Translations under genes and position numbers: made by a program
Shown: in pieces, positions 1 through 11,040 of the stretch
How the letters are laid out: every line of letters begins with the position of its first letter
How positions within the stretch are numbered: the stretch's first letter is position 1
Notes under the pieces: model-generated
Told to the model about the DNA's origin: nothing
Databases searched by the model: none
The model's input: only the letters and a program-made list of their open reading frames with translations
From: Meghimatium bilineatum
Taxonomy: Eukaryota; Mollusca; Gastropoda; Stylommatophora; Philomycidae
Assembly: GCA_034231615.1 (NCBI GenBank)
Contig: CM067298.1
Location: forward strand, 29,642,127-29,706,126
Direction of reading: 5' to 3'
DNA: 64,000 nucleotides

Positions 1-644
1 ATTTTTTGTCATATGATGTATTCTCCCCCGAATGTTGTCTTCCCAGTGAACTCCGCTCTGTCTTGGGCCATGCGACTTGCATTTCCCAAAGATGTAATCA
101 TGTTATCTTTAATGTTGTCAGTCCATCATCTTACGGGTCTACACGTTCTCCTTTGCCCAGGTGCTCTGCCCTCCATTATTTGTCTTTCTAAACAGTTATT
201 TCTCTTTATATGACCAAACAGGTGTAATTTTCTTTTGCTATTGTGTTTAGTAACCAACACTCTGGCATCTTCAATGTGGTTTATATCTGTTTCGCTTTTT
301 CTCCTTCCATGATATTCTAAGCATCTTTCTGTAGCATTTCATCTCAAAGATGTTGATTTTCTTTGCTGCTTCTTCGTCTTTCATTCACTTGAAACATGTC
401 TATATGTCTGCCTCAGCGTTTCATGTTTAGAACACTCTTGAAGTATATGTTTGGCACTCTGTGCTGCATGTACACATAGCAGTGTTGCCAATCTTGAACT
501 TTGTATACATCTGACTGCGGAGTCGGTTGTGTCCTGTTCTGAGACGTAGAATTATAACTTGTTCTGATCTGTTCATAATGTGATAGTCATCTTGTGTTGG
601 TGTTTGTGGCTTTCTTATTGACTTGATCATCTGTTTTTTCTGGT
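1..644 (-). repeat. Segment A1: RTE-type LINE tail interrupted by a LINE-A 3' fragment (copy 1 of a 644-bp duplication)
   Basis: Nearly identical to 2208-2851 at a constant offset of 2207 (two substitutions seen, near 292 and 496). On the minus strand, 1-368 encodes RTE-type C-terminal pieces ([28 protein letters not shown]). 369-644 encodes the C-terminal tail of LINE-A ([31 protein letters not shown]). The LINE-A part has a deletion of about 100 bp near its 3' end that is shared with copy 2. The left edge may extend beyond the window. Confidence 0.85.
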
Positions 645-1440
645 TCACCATCTCTTTCTATCAACAATGAACAAAAATATATATATTTATTTTAATTGCA
701 TTGATTTTACATGTACAACTTCGAAAAAAAAATTTCATTTTCATTTTGAAAATTTTTTAAATTTTCATTTAAACATCTGGCTAGGTAGAGTACATAAACT
801 CTGGGCCATTCATCATGTGACATAATAGCTCGAGTATTATATCTCAAAAACAAAATCAATTATGAAGTGAATTCTTAATATTTTTGTCACAAAATAGAAG
901 TAATATTTTCTGTCTTAAACTTAAGGGATTTGATTATAAAAATATAGATTTAGTTATAGTTTGCAGTATGTAGATACTTTGGCGTAAATAAAGGAAATCA
1001 AATAATCAAACGTTTTTTTTTTATAATCATGTACATTCACGCCGTGGCTCACGTCACTCGATACTTACATACTACACACACACGATATAAAATAAAACTA
1101 ATCACAATGCATGTTTTTTTACAAATTAATCACAAAACACAGATCTAGTCCGTCTGTCGTGTCTCAACAAGGGACACATGGTGTGAGGGTGTTTGCGCAT
1201 CACATAAATTATTGGCATGTTTTGCTTTAAATATGGTGTGAAAAATTACCATTGTAACCTAAGAAAAGCAAATTATATTTTGGAAAATGAAATATCGAAA
1301 ATTCTAGGTTTCATAAATTCAGTCCAGGTATTTTGAAGCATCCATTTTTAGTCTGATATTTTCAAGAGCCGGGATTCCGGTTTGCGACCCCTAATATCTA
1401 TCTGTTCTATATATCTATCTATCTATTTATATCTATCTTT
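645..1440. other. AT-rich stretch, no gene seen
   Basis: No coding homology was recognised. A short degenerate TCTA/TCTATC microsatellite lies at about 1390-1440. Confidence 0.5.
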
Positions 1441-1870
1441 CTATATTCTTCAGCACCGAAAACGGTGCATAGGGCAGAAACCAGAACTCTCTAGTTTGAG
1501 AAATGCGATGCTGCTGTGTGTAATTCTTGTATGTTGTTGAGATCCATAATCATACCCTCTGTGATGGTTGTTCTGCGAAGAATCTCTCTTGGTCTTCCTC
1601 TTTTTCTTTTGCCATCTGGTACCCGTTTTAAGACTTGTAGTGACAGTCTGTTTTCATTCATTTTAAGTACATGTCCGATATAAGCCCATCATTTTCTTCT
1701 TGTTGTTGTAGAAACATATTGCTATTTGGTGTCTTCTCTTATTTGCATGTTTGACTTGAATTCTTCCCAACCAATAGTCTTCTAAGACATTTGTTTTCAA
1801 ATAAATTCAATATCTTCTCCAGTGCCTTTGTCTTTTTTCAACTTTCGCAACTATATGTCAACACAGATAT
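1441..1870 (-). mobile_element. RTE-type LINE C-terminal remnant
   Basis: Read on the minus strand, the tract encodes KRGRPREILRRTTI-like and TSLKTGTRWQ-like pieces, broken by stops and shifts. A sister copy lies at 35925-36160 on the plus strand ([16 protein letters not shown]). Only the tail after the reverse transcriptase is present. The next 340 bp to 2207 hold nothing recognisable. Confidence 0.6.
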
Positions 1871-2207
1871 CACATTAGAGTTGAACAGTCGTAGTTTTGT
1901 ATGTTTATTGATTGTTTTTTATTTCCAGATGTTTATTTACCCCTAATAGGCACTCAGAAAATATCATACAATTAATTATCTCACCTCATTCCTACAATTT
2001 AAAGACTAATATTGTGTTCACAGTGGACTAGAGTAAATCCTGGAAATAGTGAACTGTTTATGTAGAGTTCATTGATGAATCAACTACAGGACAGTCTTGC
2101 TTGTAGTATAAAACTGATTCTCAACCGACAAAAAATGTTTTTTGGGATAATTTTTCTGGTATGGCCCCCAGGGTAACTTAAAAATAAATTCTAACTTTTC
2201 TTTATAG

Positions 2208-2851
2208 ATTTTTTGTCATATGATGTATTCTCCCCCGAATGTTGTCTTCCCAGTGAACTCCGCTCTGTCTTGGGCCATGCGACTTGCATTTCCCAAAGAT
2301 GTAATCATGTTATCTTTAATGTTGTCAGTCCATCATCTTACGGGTCTACACGTTCTCCTTTGCCCAGGTGCTCTGCCCTCCATTATTTGTCTTTCTAAAC
2401 AGTTATTTCTCTTTATATGACCAAACAGGTGTAATTTTCTTTTGCTATTGTGTTTAGTAACCAACACTCTGGCATCTTCAATGTGGTTTATATCTGTTTC
2501 TCTTTTTCTCCTTCCATGATATTCTAAGCATCTTTCTGTAGCATTTCATCTCAAAGATGTTGATTTTCTTTGCTGCTTCTTCGTCTTTCATTCACTTGAA
2601 ACATGTCTATATGTCTGCCTCAGCGTTTCATGTTTAGAACACTCTTGAAGTATATGTTTGGCACTCTGTGCTGCATGTACACATAGCAGTGTTGCCAATC
2701 TTTAACTTTGTATACATCTGACTGCGGAGTCGGTTGTGTCCTGTTCTGAGACGTAGAATTATAACTTGTTCTGATCTGTTCATAATGTGATAGTCATCTT
2801 GTGTTGGTGTTTGTGGCTTTCTTATTGACTTGATCATCTGTTTTTTCTGGT
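2208..2851 (-). repeat. Segment A2: copy 2 of the 644-bp duplication
   Basis: Same nested structure and same internal deletion as 1-644. This copy keeps the continuation of LINE-A to its right (to 3563), whereas copy 1 breaks off at 644. The shared nested junction shows the two were copied as one block rather than inserted twice. Confidence 0.88.
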
Positions 2852-3563
2852 GGTAGGTGATTGATACATCTGGTTGGTCTTCGGCAGCACTTTTCTTAGC
2901 CAGCTAGTCTGCTTTTTCATTTTCTGGTATAACACAGTGAGAGGGTATCCACTGCATGGTTACCCTATACTGGTAAGACAGTTCATTAAGTAGTTTTTGT
3001 AAGTCTGTTAGTTTTCCAGACTAGAGAGCTTGAAGCACTGACCATGCATCTGTCAGGAGTACCACTGGCTGTGGGCCATGGTTGGAGTTCAGAAGTTTTT
3101 GGATTTCTGAATTTTCTAATTGCCTGGATTTCTGTATTATAATTATTGCAGAATTTCCTTATTGATGTTCTGATTGTATCTCTAGGCTTGTGTGGATATT
3201 ATATATATATACACCTGCACCTCCATTCCTCACTGTATTCTGTGCTGACCCATTTGTGTATATTCTGACCCATATGTTTTGTGGATATTTCTCATCCAGG
3301 AAACTGAGGGTGACTGTCCTTCACTGCAAACTGTTCTGTTTGTCCTCGCTTAGTATTCCTTTCATGTGTGCCTGAATGTATATTGGTATTCCATACCTTT
3401 CACTCCACTGGGTTTGTTCTGGTACAGACCTTAAGACGCTGTTAACTTCAGGTAGGTCTGTAAGTTGTCTACGGAGTCGGTTAGCTTGATGGATAAAGCT
3501 GCTTCTTTTCAGTTGCTCCATTGCTAGATTTTGGAATCTTTCCTTCATTCGATGACTTAACAT
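2576..3563 (-). mobile_element. LINE-A 3' fragment (RNase H and C-terminal tail, decayed)
   Basis: Minus-strand similarity to 31395-32450 of the full LINE-A, covering the RNase H domain and the [20 protein letters not shown] tail. Its 5' edge is in the linker before RNase H (SSFIHQANRLRRQL, at 3321-3563). Frameshifts and stops make it non-coding. 3564-3810 holds nothing recognisable. Confidence 0.8.
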
Positions 3564-3810
3564 ACACTGAAACTTTTCTGCTTAACATAATGACAATTAT
3601 GACTCTCAGCCAGATGGACACGTGAAGTTTGGATAAGACCCAGAATGAGGCGATATGTAACAGTTTTGAGTGACGAGAGACACATCTGCATGCGCAATGA
3701 GATTCTTACTTGACTGTCCAACTATGGGACATAGATTACAGTTGTGCTGAGCAAGAGCCTACCTACAAATCAGCACTGATACTGAGCATTCACTGCATAC
3801 TGAAATACAG

Positions 3811-5056
3811 AGTGTGAAAAGAAGTACACTAATAAGAGGAAAGACGTGGATGGAACTTGCTGAGAAAATTATACAAAGTGTATGCACACTGAATGATCTA
3901 GCACATGGTGCGGAATGGGTAAATGTTCCTGTGGATTGTCATACTTCTTTTTGCTTAGTGATAACTCTTGATAGAGAATATAGGAAGAAGTGTCCTATTG
4001 CTGTTGAAACTGATGTGCAGGAATTGATCAGTGAGAATTCCAAGGATGGCGATATGGTTATGATTTCTCTGTTCAACTTGCAGTTTGCAGATGACATTGA
4101 TCTTATGGTTGGTGGTGAGAAAGAACTTACTTTTAAATTTGAAAAAGCTTGCAAAACTTATGGTATGCAAATAAACATAACCGCTTGTGGAATAGTAGCA
4201 GTTTACCTTCCCGCATGTCGCGACTAAGGAGGTTATGGGATGGAGTTGGCTGTCCCATCCCATATAGTGTCAGTGACCCAAAGCCATGCTGAAGTCGGAT
4301 GTGTCAGGCCAAAAGGCACAGATATCACAGCAGTACTATAAACCATGACATAACGCATTCCGTTCTCCGGACGACATCCTGCTAATCTGCAGCGGTTTGA
4401 GAATGAACGCAGAAGAAGAAGAAGAAGAAATAAAAATCATGAAAAGCAAAATAATCATAAACAGAGATAATACGACTCCTGTTAACATCTGGGTGAATGG
4501 ACAGAAAGTAGAAGTTGATACTTTTACATACTTGGGTTCTTATATGAGCAGTGATGAAAGCACTAACAAAGAAATAAAGACTGGACTTGAAATAGCCTCT
4601 GCTGCATTGTCCAGATTAAATACCTTATGAAGAAGAATAAGTACAGAAGTAAAGATAGACCAATACAAATCTAATAATACCTATTCTTTTGCATGGCTGT
4701 GAGAGTTAATTGTAACGATAATGGAGAGGAGAAACAGGCTTTTGGAAACAAATGTTACAAATATTGTGCATCCATTATACAGAACATAAAACCAACATAT
4801 AGGTCTACATGAGAAACAAAATAAAACCACTTGCAGACTAACAAGAACATCTCATAGCAGTGATGAAGCATCACAAACTTGTGTGGTTTGGCCATGCGAT
4901 GAGGCACGATTTTCCCTTTCCAGAACTATCTTACGTGGAATAATTTAGGGTGGAAAAAAGAAGAGGTCAGAGGAAATTATGGATTGATAATATTAAAAAC
5001 TGGATAAGATTAAGATTCTCCACACGAACAAAGAACTGAGAGGCATGGCAAAATTT
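3811..5056 (+). mobile_element. RTE-type LINE remnant, split by a SINE
   Basis: The left half encodes the reverse-transcriptase catalytic region LQFADDIDLMVGGEKEL and YGMQI. After the SINE the frame resumes as IMKSKIIINRDN, VEVDTFTYLGSYMSSDESTN and LEIASAALSRLN, the classic post-YADD region. From 4860 follow MKHHKLVWFGHAMRHDF and VEKRRGQRKLWIDNIK. Several stops mark it as dead. It abuts a MITE on the right. Confidence 0.8.
4170..4431 (+). mobile_element. SINE (GAA-tailed, long type) inserted in the RTE-type LINE
   Basis: It interrupts the RTE frame between YGMQIN and IKIMKSK, flanked by an approximate duplication (aaataaac / aaataaaa). It ends GAGAATGAACGCAGAAGAAG, the 3' end shared with the other SINEs here. 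Related copies: 22160-22430, 23271-23317 with 25702-25925, and shorter ones at 47011-47158 and 54699-54857. No clear tRNA-type promoter boxes were recognised, so the origin of its head is open. Confidence 0.72.
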
Positions 5057-5373
5057 GGTGCATTAAAGGGAGATGTGGCCAGATTTTTATTGAAACAAAT
5101 ACACACATTATTCACAGAAATAACATATTGATAAGATGCATTTCAGAATAGCTAAGACTACTGGTGGATTCAACGATCTGCCACTGAGAGCCCCTCCACC
5201 CCTCCCCTTGGATGCTCAGAGGGTGGGGGGGTTGTAGAGGCTTCCATTGCATAACGTGCAGATCAATCCAAACCTATCAACTTTTTAATATAAGTTCAGC
5301 GAAGTCACAAAAGCTGAATGAAAATATGCATATTAAAAAGTTTAAATCTGGCTACATCACCCCATAATGAACT
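5057..5373. mobile_element. Fold-back MITE, decayed copy
   Basis: The ends (gcattaaagggagatgtgg at left; catcaccccataatgaac at right) are degenerate forms of the inverted ends of the MITEs at 51541-51836 and 57458-57750. The centre has the same GC-rich inverted core (cactgagagcccctcc / ggtgggggggttg) in an AT-rich body. Confidence 0.62.
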
Positions 5374-5499
5374 CAAAATGTGTGCACTGGTGTTTCCAGA
5401 GTAGCACTTCTATGACCTGAAGAGTTATGAGTTTGATGATGATGACATAGTTATTTACACTGATATGTTCTGTTGTTAGACATGTACATAGTTCATGGA

Positions 5500-6110
5500 C
5501 CTTCGCAGCGCGGTTTGTTGGGAATATTATTCGAGAGGAGAGTAGAACTTTCGCTGTAACTGCAAATAGCATGACAATAGAAATAATGACAGTTACCAAG
5601 GCCTGAACTGAATAGGTGCACAGAATGCAACTCATGTCTGCATTCTCAGTGACTCAATGAGCATGGTCAGGAAACTACAAACTGACTGTGTTCATGAACA
5701 GTGGCGTGATGCTGTGAAAGGTCAAGGTTGGAGGAAGTCACATTTATTTTTGTGCTTGGGTTTTGAAGGCAATGAGATTAGCAGGTTCTGCTACTGTATC
5801 AAATGACAGGCAATGGATTCCATCAACATGTTGAACTCGTTGAGAGAAATTGCACAATCAAACAAAATTTATAAAGATGATGTTTCCAATTCCATGTCCA
5901 GAATAAGGGAGATGGGTTTGAAATATGGCATCGCAAGAAACAAACATTATTATGGTCGGCAAAGAATGTTTATTAACCAATAAAGCACTTAACTGTCAGT
6001 TGTTGTGTAATTGTGAATATACTCAGAAGTGATTAGAGTATGCAGTGTATGATGATCTCTCGATTAACTACAGGCCAAAGAAATTAGAGAAGAAAGATTA
6101 ATAGATTTCA
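5500..6110 (+). mobile_element. LINE-D fragment: RNase H and C-terminal tail
   Basis: Broken-frame peptides LSDSMSMVRKLQTDCVHEQW and then FLCLGFEGNEI (the [PGH]xGxxGNE RNase H motif) are followed at about 5890-6000 by SMSRIREMGLKYGIARNKHY. The last motif recurs at 48010-48250, where it leads to a terminal CLDC. Non-functional. 6111-7490 shows no recognisable gene. Confidence 0.6.
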
Positions 6111-7490
6111 GCACATGAAACAACTTCACCATTGCAAACACTATATTCCAACAACAACCAATATGAATATTCATGTGGATGTCACCTTACGGCAAGACCA
6201 CAAATAATAATTACTATATCTGCTTAGAGAACAGGTAGAAATCATTTTATGCACCAAGATTCTCCAAAGTACAGATTGTGACACAGACCATGAACCTCTC
6301 ATGGCAAATTTAAAGTTAAAATTTGAAAAGGTAATTAAAGGTTCAATATGAACCATCTGCTTCAATACAAATAACATACAAGCAGAGTACAATTTTGAAT
6401 TCCACACAAAATTTGAAATGCTTTTAGGGGCGTAGGAAAACTAACACTTGATGAATTAACAATCCAAGAGATACTCTTATCATCACAGCACAAAACCTGG
6501 TACCCAGAAAATGACCAAGAAAAATGTCATTTTTCTAATGTCATTTCATAACCAAACTAAAATGTCCATATTCCCATCCGTGAAAACAAATGCAACATTA
6601 CGATTTCACTAAGGTTATCAGCTTGCAAAGCCCGAGATGTGTGTAGGGACACTAACTACATTCATGATACTTTTCTTCATCAGTCACGATTAATATAAAA
6701 CTGCTGTCCTAATCCTCAACTATATGGAACTGAGAAACCCAGAAATACTTTGCAATCAGAAAAATATTCCTCAAAAATGGATGCCATTACCAAAACTTTT
6801 GAGATTAAGTGGAATTGAACCAGGTTCATTCTAACGACACAGAGTCACCTTGAATTTACCAAAAATTTAGACAGGTTGCATAGAAAAATATTCACTTTAA
6901 CTCTAGAACATGAACTCTTGCTTAGACAAGCAACGGAAACAATAGTTAAATGATGTCTATTTCTGATTCCTGTGTTTTGCAGATGAATGATGTTAGTTTA
7001 CAATCTTTATTTCTTTGGTAAAAGAGTGCATAGCACTATTGTGTATAACACAAACTGCCAACAGCGGCTCAAAATACATTGAGTTTGTGACTGTAGTCAT
7101 CAACAGCATGCTATAGTTGTAGAAGCTGAATATTAATATTATTCAAAATAATTAAATCTTGAAAGAGACCTCCTCAACATTTAGCTGCTACTCAGGCTTG
7201 AGAAATGTTTCAGTGCACATTAATGATAATTTTAATATTAGTTTAATGATATCTTCAATTATTGTCAGATTATGATAAAAGTTTGGGTATGTACTATTTA
7301 TTGTGATTATTTTCTCTCATTTATATGAGAAGTGTTCGAATATAACCCACACATGCTGCATCACCTATGCCAGCATGTGAGGAGCATGACGGCGTCATCA
7401 CTGTTGTAATAATTACATCAATGAACACATAGTCATATTATCATTCTATTCATATGCTTAGTGTCCTGCACAGGCAGTCAACAACATGAC

Positions 7491-7800
7491 CAGTGTGATA
7501 ATGAATCCATCCAAATTTGACCAACAAGTACTGATTCAGTTTCTTACAGCTGAAGGATGTCAACTAACCAACATTCATCAAAGAATGCAAGAAGCGTATG
7601 GTGAATAATGTGATCGAAGACAGTAGTGAAGGATTAGGCAAGTATTTTTCGGGAGTAGCAACATGTAAAAAATTATCTGTAGTGGCCAAGTTAGTCACGT
7701 GTTGTTGTGACCATAGTACAGTTAATTGAAGAAAATTCGTATTATGGTCTGACTCCTACTGAAGAACGGGAAACAAGTAGTCCCAAACATTGAGCTAGTT
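7491..7800 (+). pseudogene. mariner-type transposase N-terminal remnant
   Basis: Peptides KFDQQVLIQFLTAEGCQLTN then IHQRMQEAYGE match the N-terminal helix-turn-helix of mariner-type transposases (K(F)EQR..IKFLxAEG...I(H)xRLxxVYGE). Frameshifted pieces VVVTIVQLIEEN and YGLTPTEER follow. No catalytic domain remains. It lies 100 bp upstream of the first exon in the window. Confidence 0.58.
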
Positions 7801-7899
7801 AAGTGAGCCAATTCTCAACCAGATAGCCCAGATGTTTTGGTATTTCTCCTACATAGCTTGTAACTAATATTTGTTCAAATAATCAACATTTTTCTACAG

Positions 7900-8041
7900 C
7901 ATGGCATGTATTACTTTTAGTGAGAATTCAGATATCATGAGATCGTGGAGGTCATTTAGAGCTAGTGGACATAAAATTGTCAACCACAAACTGTTTGAGA
8001 CCTCTGTAGTTTTTTTAATCCTATGTAGCTGTCTTCTTCTG
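7900..8041 (+). CDS. NaV2: NaV2 exon: end of II-III linker and DIII S1
   Basis: Follows a pyrimidine-rich acceptor (tttttctacag) and ends at ggtaagt. The first base completes a codon from an upstream exon; 47 codons follow. The peptide contains [20 protein letters not shown] then a hydrophobic S1 stretch [13 protein letters not shown], matching the NaV pattern of basic linker, (I/V)EHKYFE and S1. It joins in phase 0 to AFEDIYL of the next exon, reproducing the conserved S1-S2 loop. It begins about 100 bp after a mariner remnant. The previous (II-III linker) exon was not found in the window; that linker is poorly conserved, so it could be present and missed. Confidence 0.85.
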
Positions 8042-8330
8042 GTAAGTAATATCTGACTAATTAATTTTGATGAATTATTTTTATTATAATTTTTTATTAT
8101 TATCCACTATTCTTTGGTAATGTGTATTAGATTTTGTATTAAAATGTCACAGAATGGCAGTTCTATATTTCTACTTGCCGATATGGGAAGTTTTGGAGAG
8201 AAGATAAGAGATTGCAAAGTAAAGTTCTGCTCACTAAAATGCTTCCATTGGCATATCAGCATTATATGGATTGTGCATTTATGTGCTGATGTTTCCAATG
8301 TGCTACACTTAAAATCCTTACAATTTATGG

Positions 8331-8397
<67 letters not shown>

Positions 8398-9893
8398 TAC
8401 TACTATGCATTTGTTCTCAAACTCCTGTTGATTAACACAATGTAGTCCAGATAACAGAATACTTTGCATCATGGTATACAGATGTGCTATATCTGCACCT
8501 TTTCATCAGGTACATTAAACTTCAGCGTGGCTTTTGGTTACATTATTTTTATTGGCCAATATTAGATTTTCACTTTTGTTGTAGTAGGTATGGAACTAAA
8601 GCATCTTTTGGTGAGGCACACATCTTTAACCATGGATATAAGTCCATCTTTGTTAAATCAGGACATATGGCCACTAAAGAATAATAGTCTAAGTTCAGGT
8701 AATCCTGTCATAATAACCTCCAAGAGTACTTTTTGCTGTATTCTTGTTAATGGTCATGCTAAATCAGTGTTTCTCAACCTTTGTGAGACCGTTGCCTGAC
8801 ACAACAATTTTGTATCAAATAGAGAGTCCAGTTCAAACAAATTTTATAAACTCAATAATAACATTACAATTCAAAGAGAAGCTCTTATGGTCTGGTAGAC
8901 AAGTCAAAGTAATCCAACCCAGTGGTTGAGAAACACTGTGGTAAATCATCAGACTTTTAACAAGGAAAAAGTATAGTTTTCTCAAGGTTTATCTGCTGGT
9001 CTCCTCCTTACCTGTTGCTGCTGATAGAAGCAATATGATGATGATAGATTTGACTATTGTATGTACTAGATTATATCACTTTATTTTGCCACAGCAGTTG
9101 CACTGAACATTTGACATCAGATTGGGTATTCATCTGTATGTTGCCGGGACCAATAATAGTTTTCTTCTTTATACATCATCTCACCCTAGGTCTTGTCTCC
9201 ATTCCCTCCCTTTCTCTCGGTTACTCCATCTTCATCATCTCTGCCAAGATGCTGCTGATTTCCTATGTCAAGCTCACAAGATTCTGAATTTTATTTCTCC
9301 ATCGTTTTTATCCTGAAGATGTCCTGTCAGCATCTTGGCAACGTGTTCTTCCATTCATTAAACATAAATTTCATCACCTTAAACTGGATTTAATTTCCAT
9401 CCTCATAATACACAGACACTTCATATCCTATTGCATTTCTCTATCCTCCAAGTAAACCCTATTTCTAGTCCAGTATTTCCCTCTCTCATCGCATTCTGGA
9501 GGAATAGGAACCTTCATAATTTTCTGGTTCTTTCCAATTTGCGCACTTCTGCTGGTCACCTTGGTACTGTTCCTTGTCCCCGGCATTGTTTAACTTGCCT
9601 TTTTGTTATTCTAACTCCCAAGTTTAATATCCCTAAGTTTCATTTTGACATTGTGTACAGTTTCTTATGTGAGGACTGACTTGTGTATGTGGATGCATTT
9701 ATATGCTTGCACATATTTGTGTGGGTACCTTTCATACATGTATTTTTTACTTGTGTTTACTCATATATAGTTTTTGTTTGTATGTATAAATATATACATG
9801 TGCATTGCTAACATTTATGTGTGTACATTTGTGTATGATTTTTTTATTTTGGGACTGTGTACATATGTATGTATGTATATTTACATGTGTGTA

Positions 9894-9934
<41 letters not shown>

Positions 9935-11008
9935 GCGCGTGCGCGTGTGTGTGTGTTTGTTTGTTTGTGTTTGTTTGTTTGTGTGTAAATGTGATGTTTG
10001 TATGAAATGTTTGTATGTAAATATATATTTGTATATCAACATCTTTCATTGTTTTCTGTTAAATCCCACCTCCATTCCTAATGTTGTCAAATACTGGCAC
10101 CATTCTCTTCATTGTTTATTGGTAACCCCCTGCTCTGTTTGTCCTTGTATGACCTTCCACACACACACACGCTATTTATAGTTTTTGTGTGGTTTATGTT
10201 TTCAGTTATCATCCTTGAAATGGATTATTTTCTTGATCTGATTTAATATCTTTGGCATCTCTAAAATATATATCGATATTTGTATATTTTAATACTGTGT
10301 AGGATTTTGCTCACATTTCTAAATATAATTAACACATTTCCCCTAATATTTATATATTTCCTGTCTATTTATGTGCAGAGATGTCTTGGTATAGACATCT
10401 TTGTACATAAAAACAAGTTTGTGTTATTTTCATATGTTTTCGTTTCTTGAGAACGAAACATTTGGACTGCAATTTGAGAACAGTCCTTATTATTGTGTTT
10501 ATTGTTATTTAGTTTTTACATTATTTTGTTTATTTTGGTAGTTAGAATTACAGTAACATTATTAACTTAATATAGTCTTTATCTCAAACTTATATAGTAT
10601 ATTTCTACATTATCAAAGGTCTCGTTAGATCTATGAAATTCATTTAGCTATTGAACTACAGCTCCTGACATTCTCCTGAAGTTTTAATGTTGCATATATC
10701 ATATTGAATATGTAGGCCTAATATTTAAAAATGTATAAAATAGGTTAATAATAGTTTTACAAGTAGAAAATATACCGGTAAGATAGAATGAATTTACGTT
10801 CAACCAAAACGTCATAATCAAGATAATGACACACATACAGACATGAGAATGATATGAGAATAGAGTAACAAAATTTTAAAAAATACAACACTGAACATTT
10901 ACTCTGTTTGTGTGTCACTATCTTGATTAAGATCTTTTGCTTTAAATGTTGATTCATTTTATTTGGTTTTTGCTTTTGTAAAACTGTTATATAATCTATT
11001 TGATATTT

Positions 11009-11040
<32 letters not shown>

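Noticed and set aside
4170..4431. tRNA-derived SINE head with A and B boxes
   Set aside because: No convincing pol III box sequences at the right spacing were found in any copy.
1..7899. A further upstream channel exon (II-III linker) in the left end
   Set aside because: Searched for splice-bounded frames with linker or S-segment similarity; none convincing, and the linker is too variable to call without transcripts.
8107..8472. ORFs with long isoleucine runs on both strands
   Set aside because: They run through the (ATT)n microsatellite and show no similarity outside it.
9747..10181. ORFs rich in Cys-Val and His-Thr
   Set aside because: Products of the (GT)n tract; no homology in the flanks.
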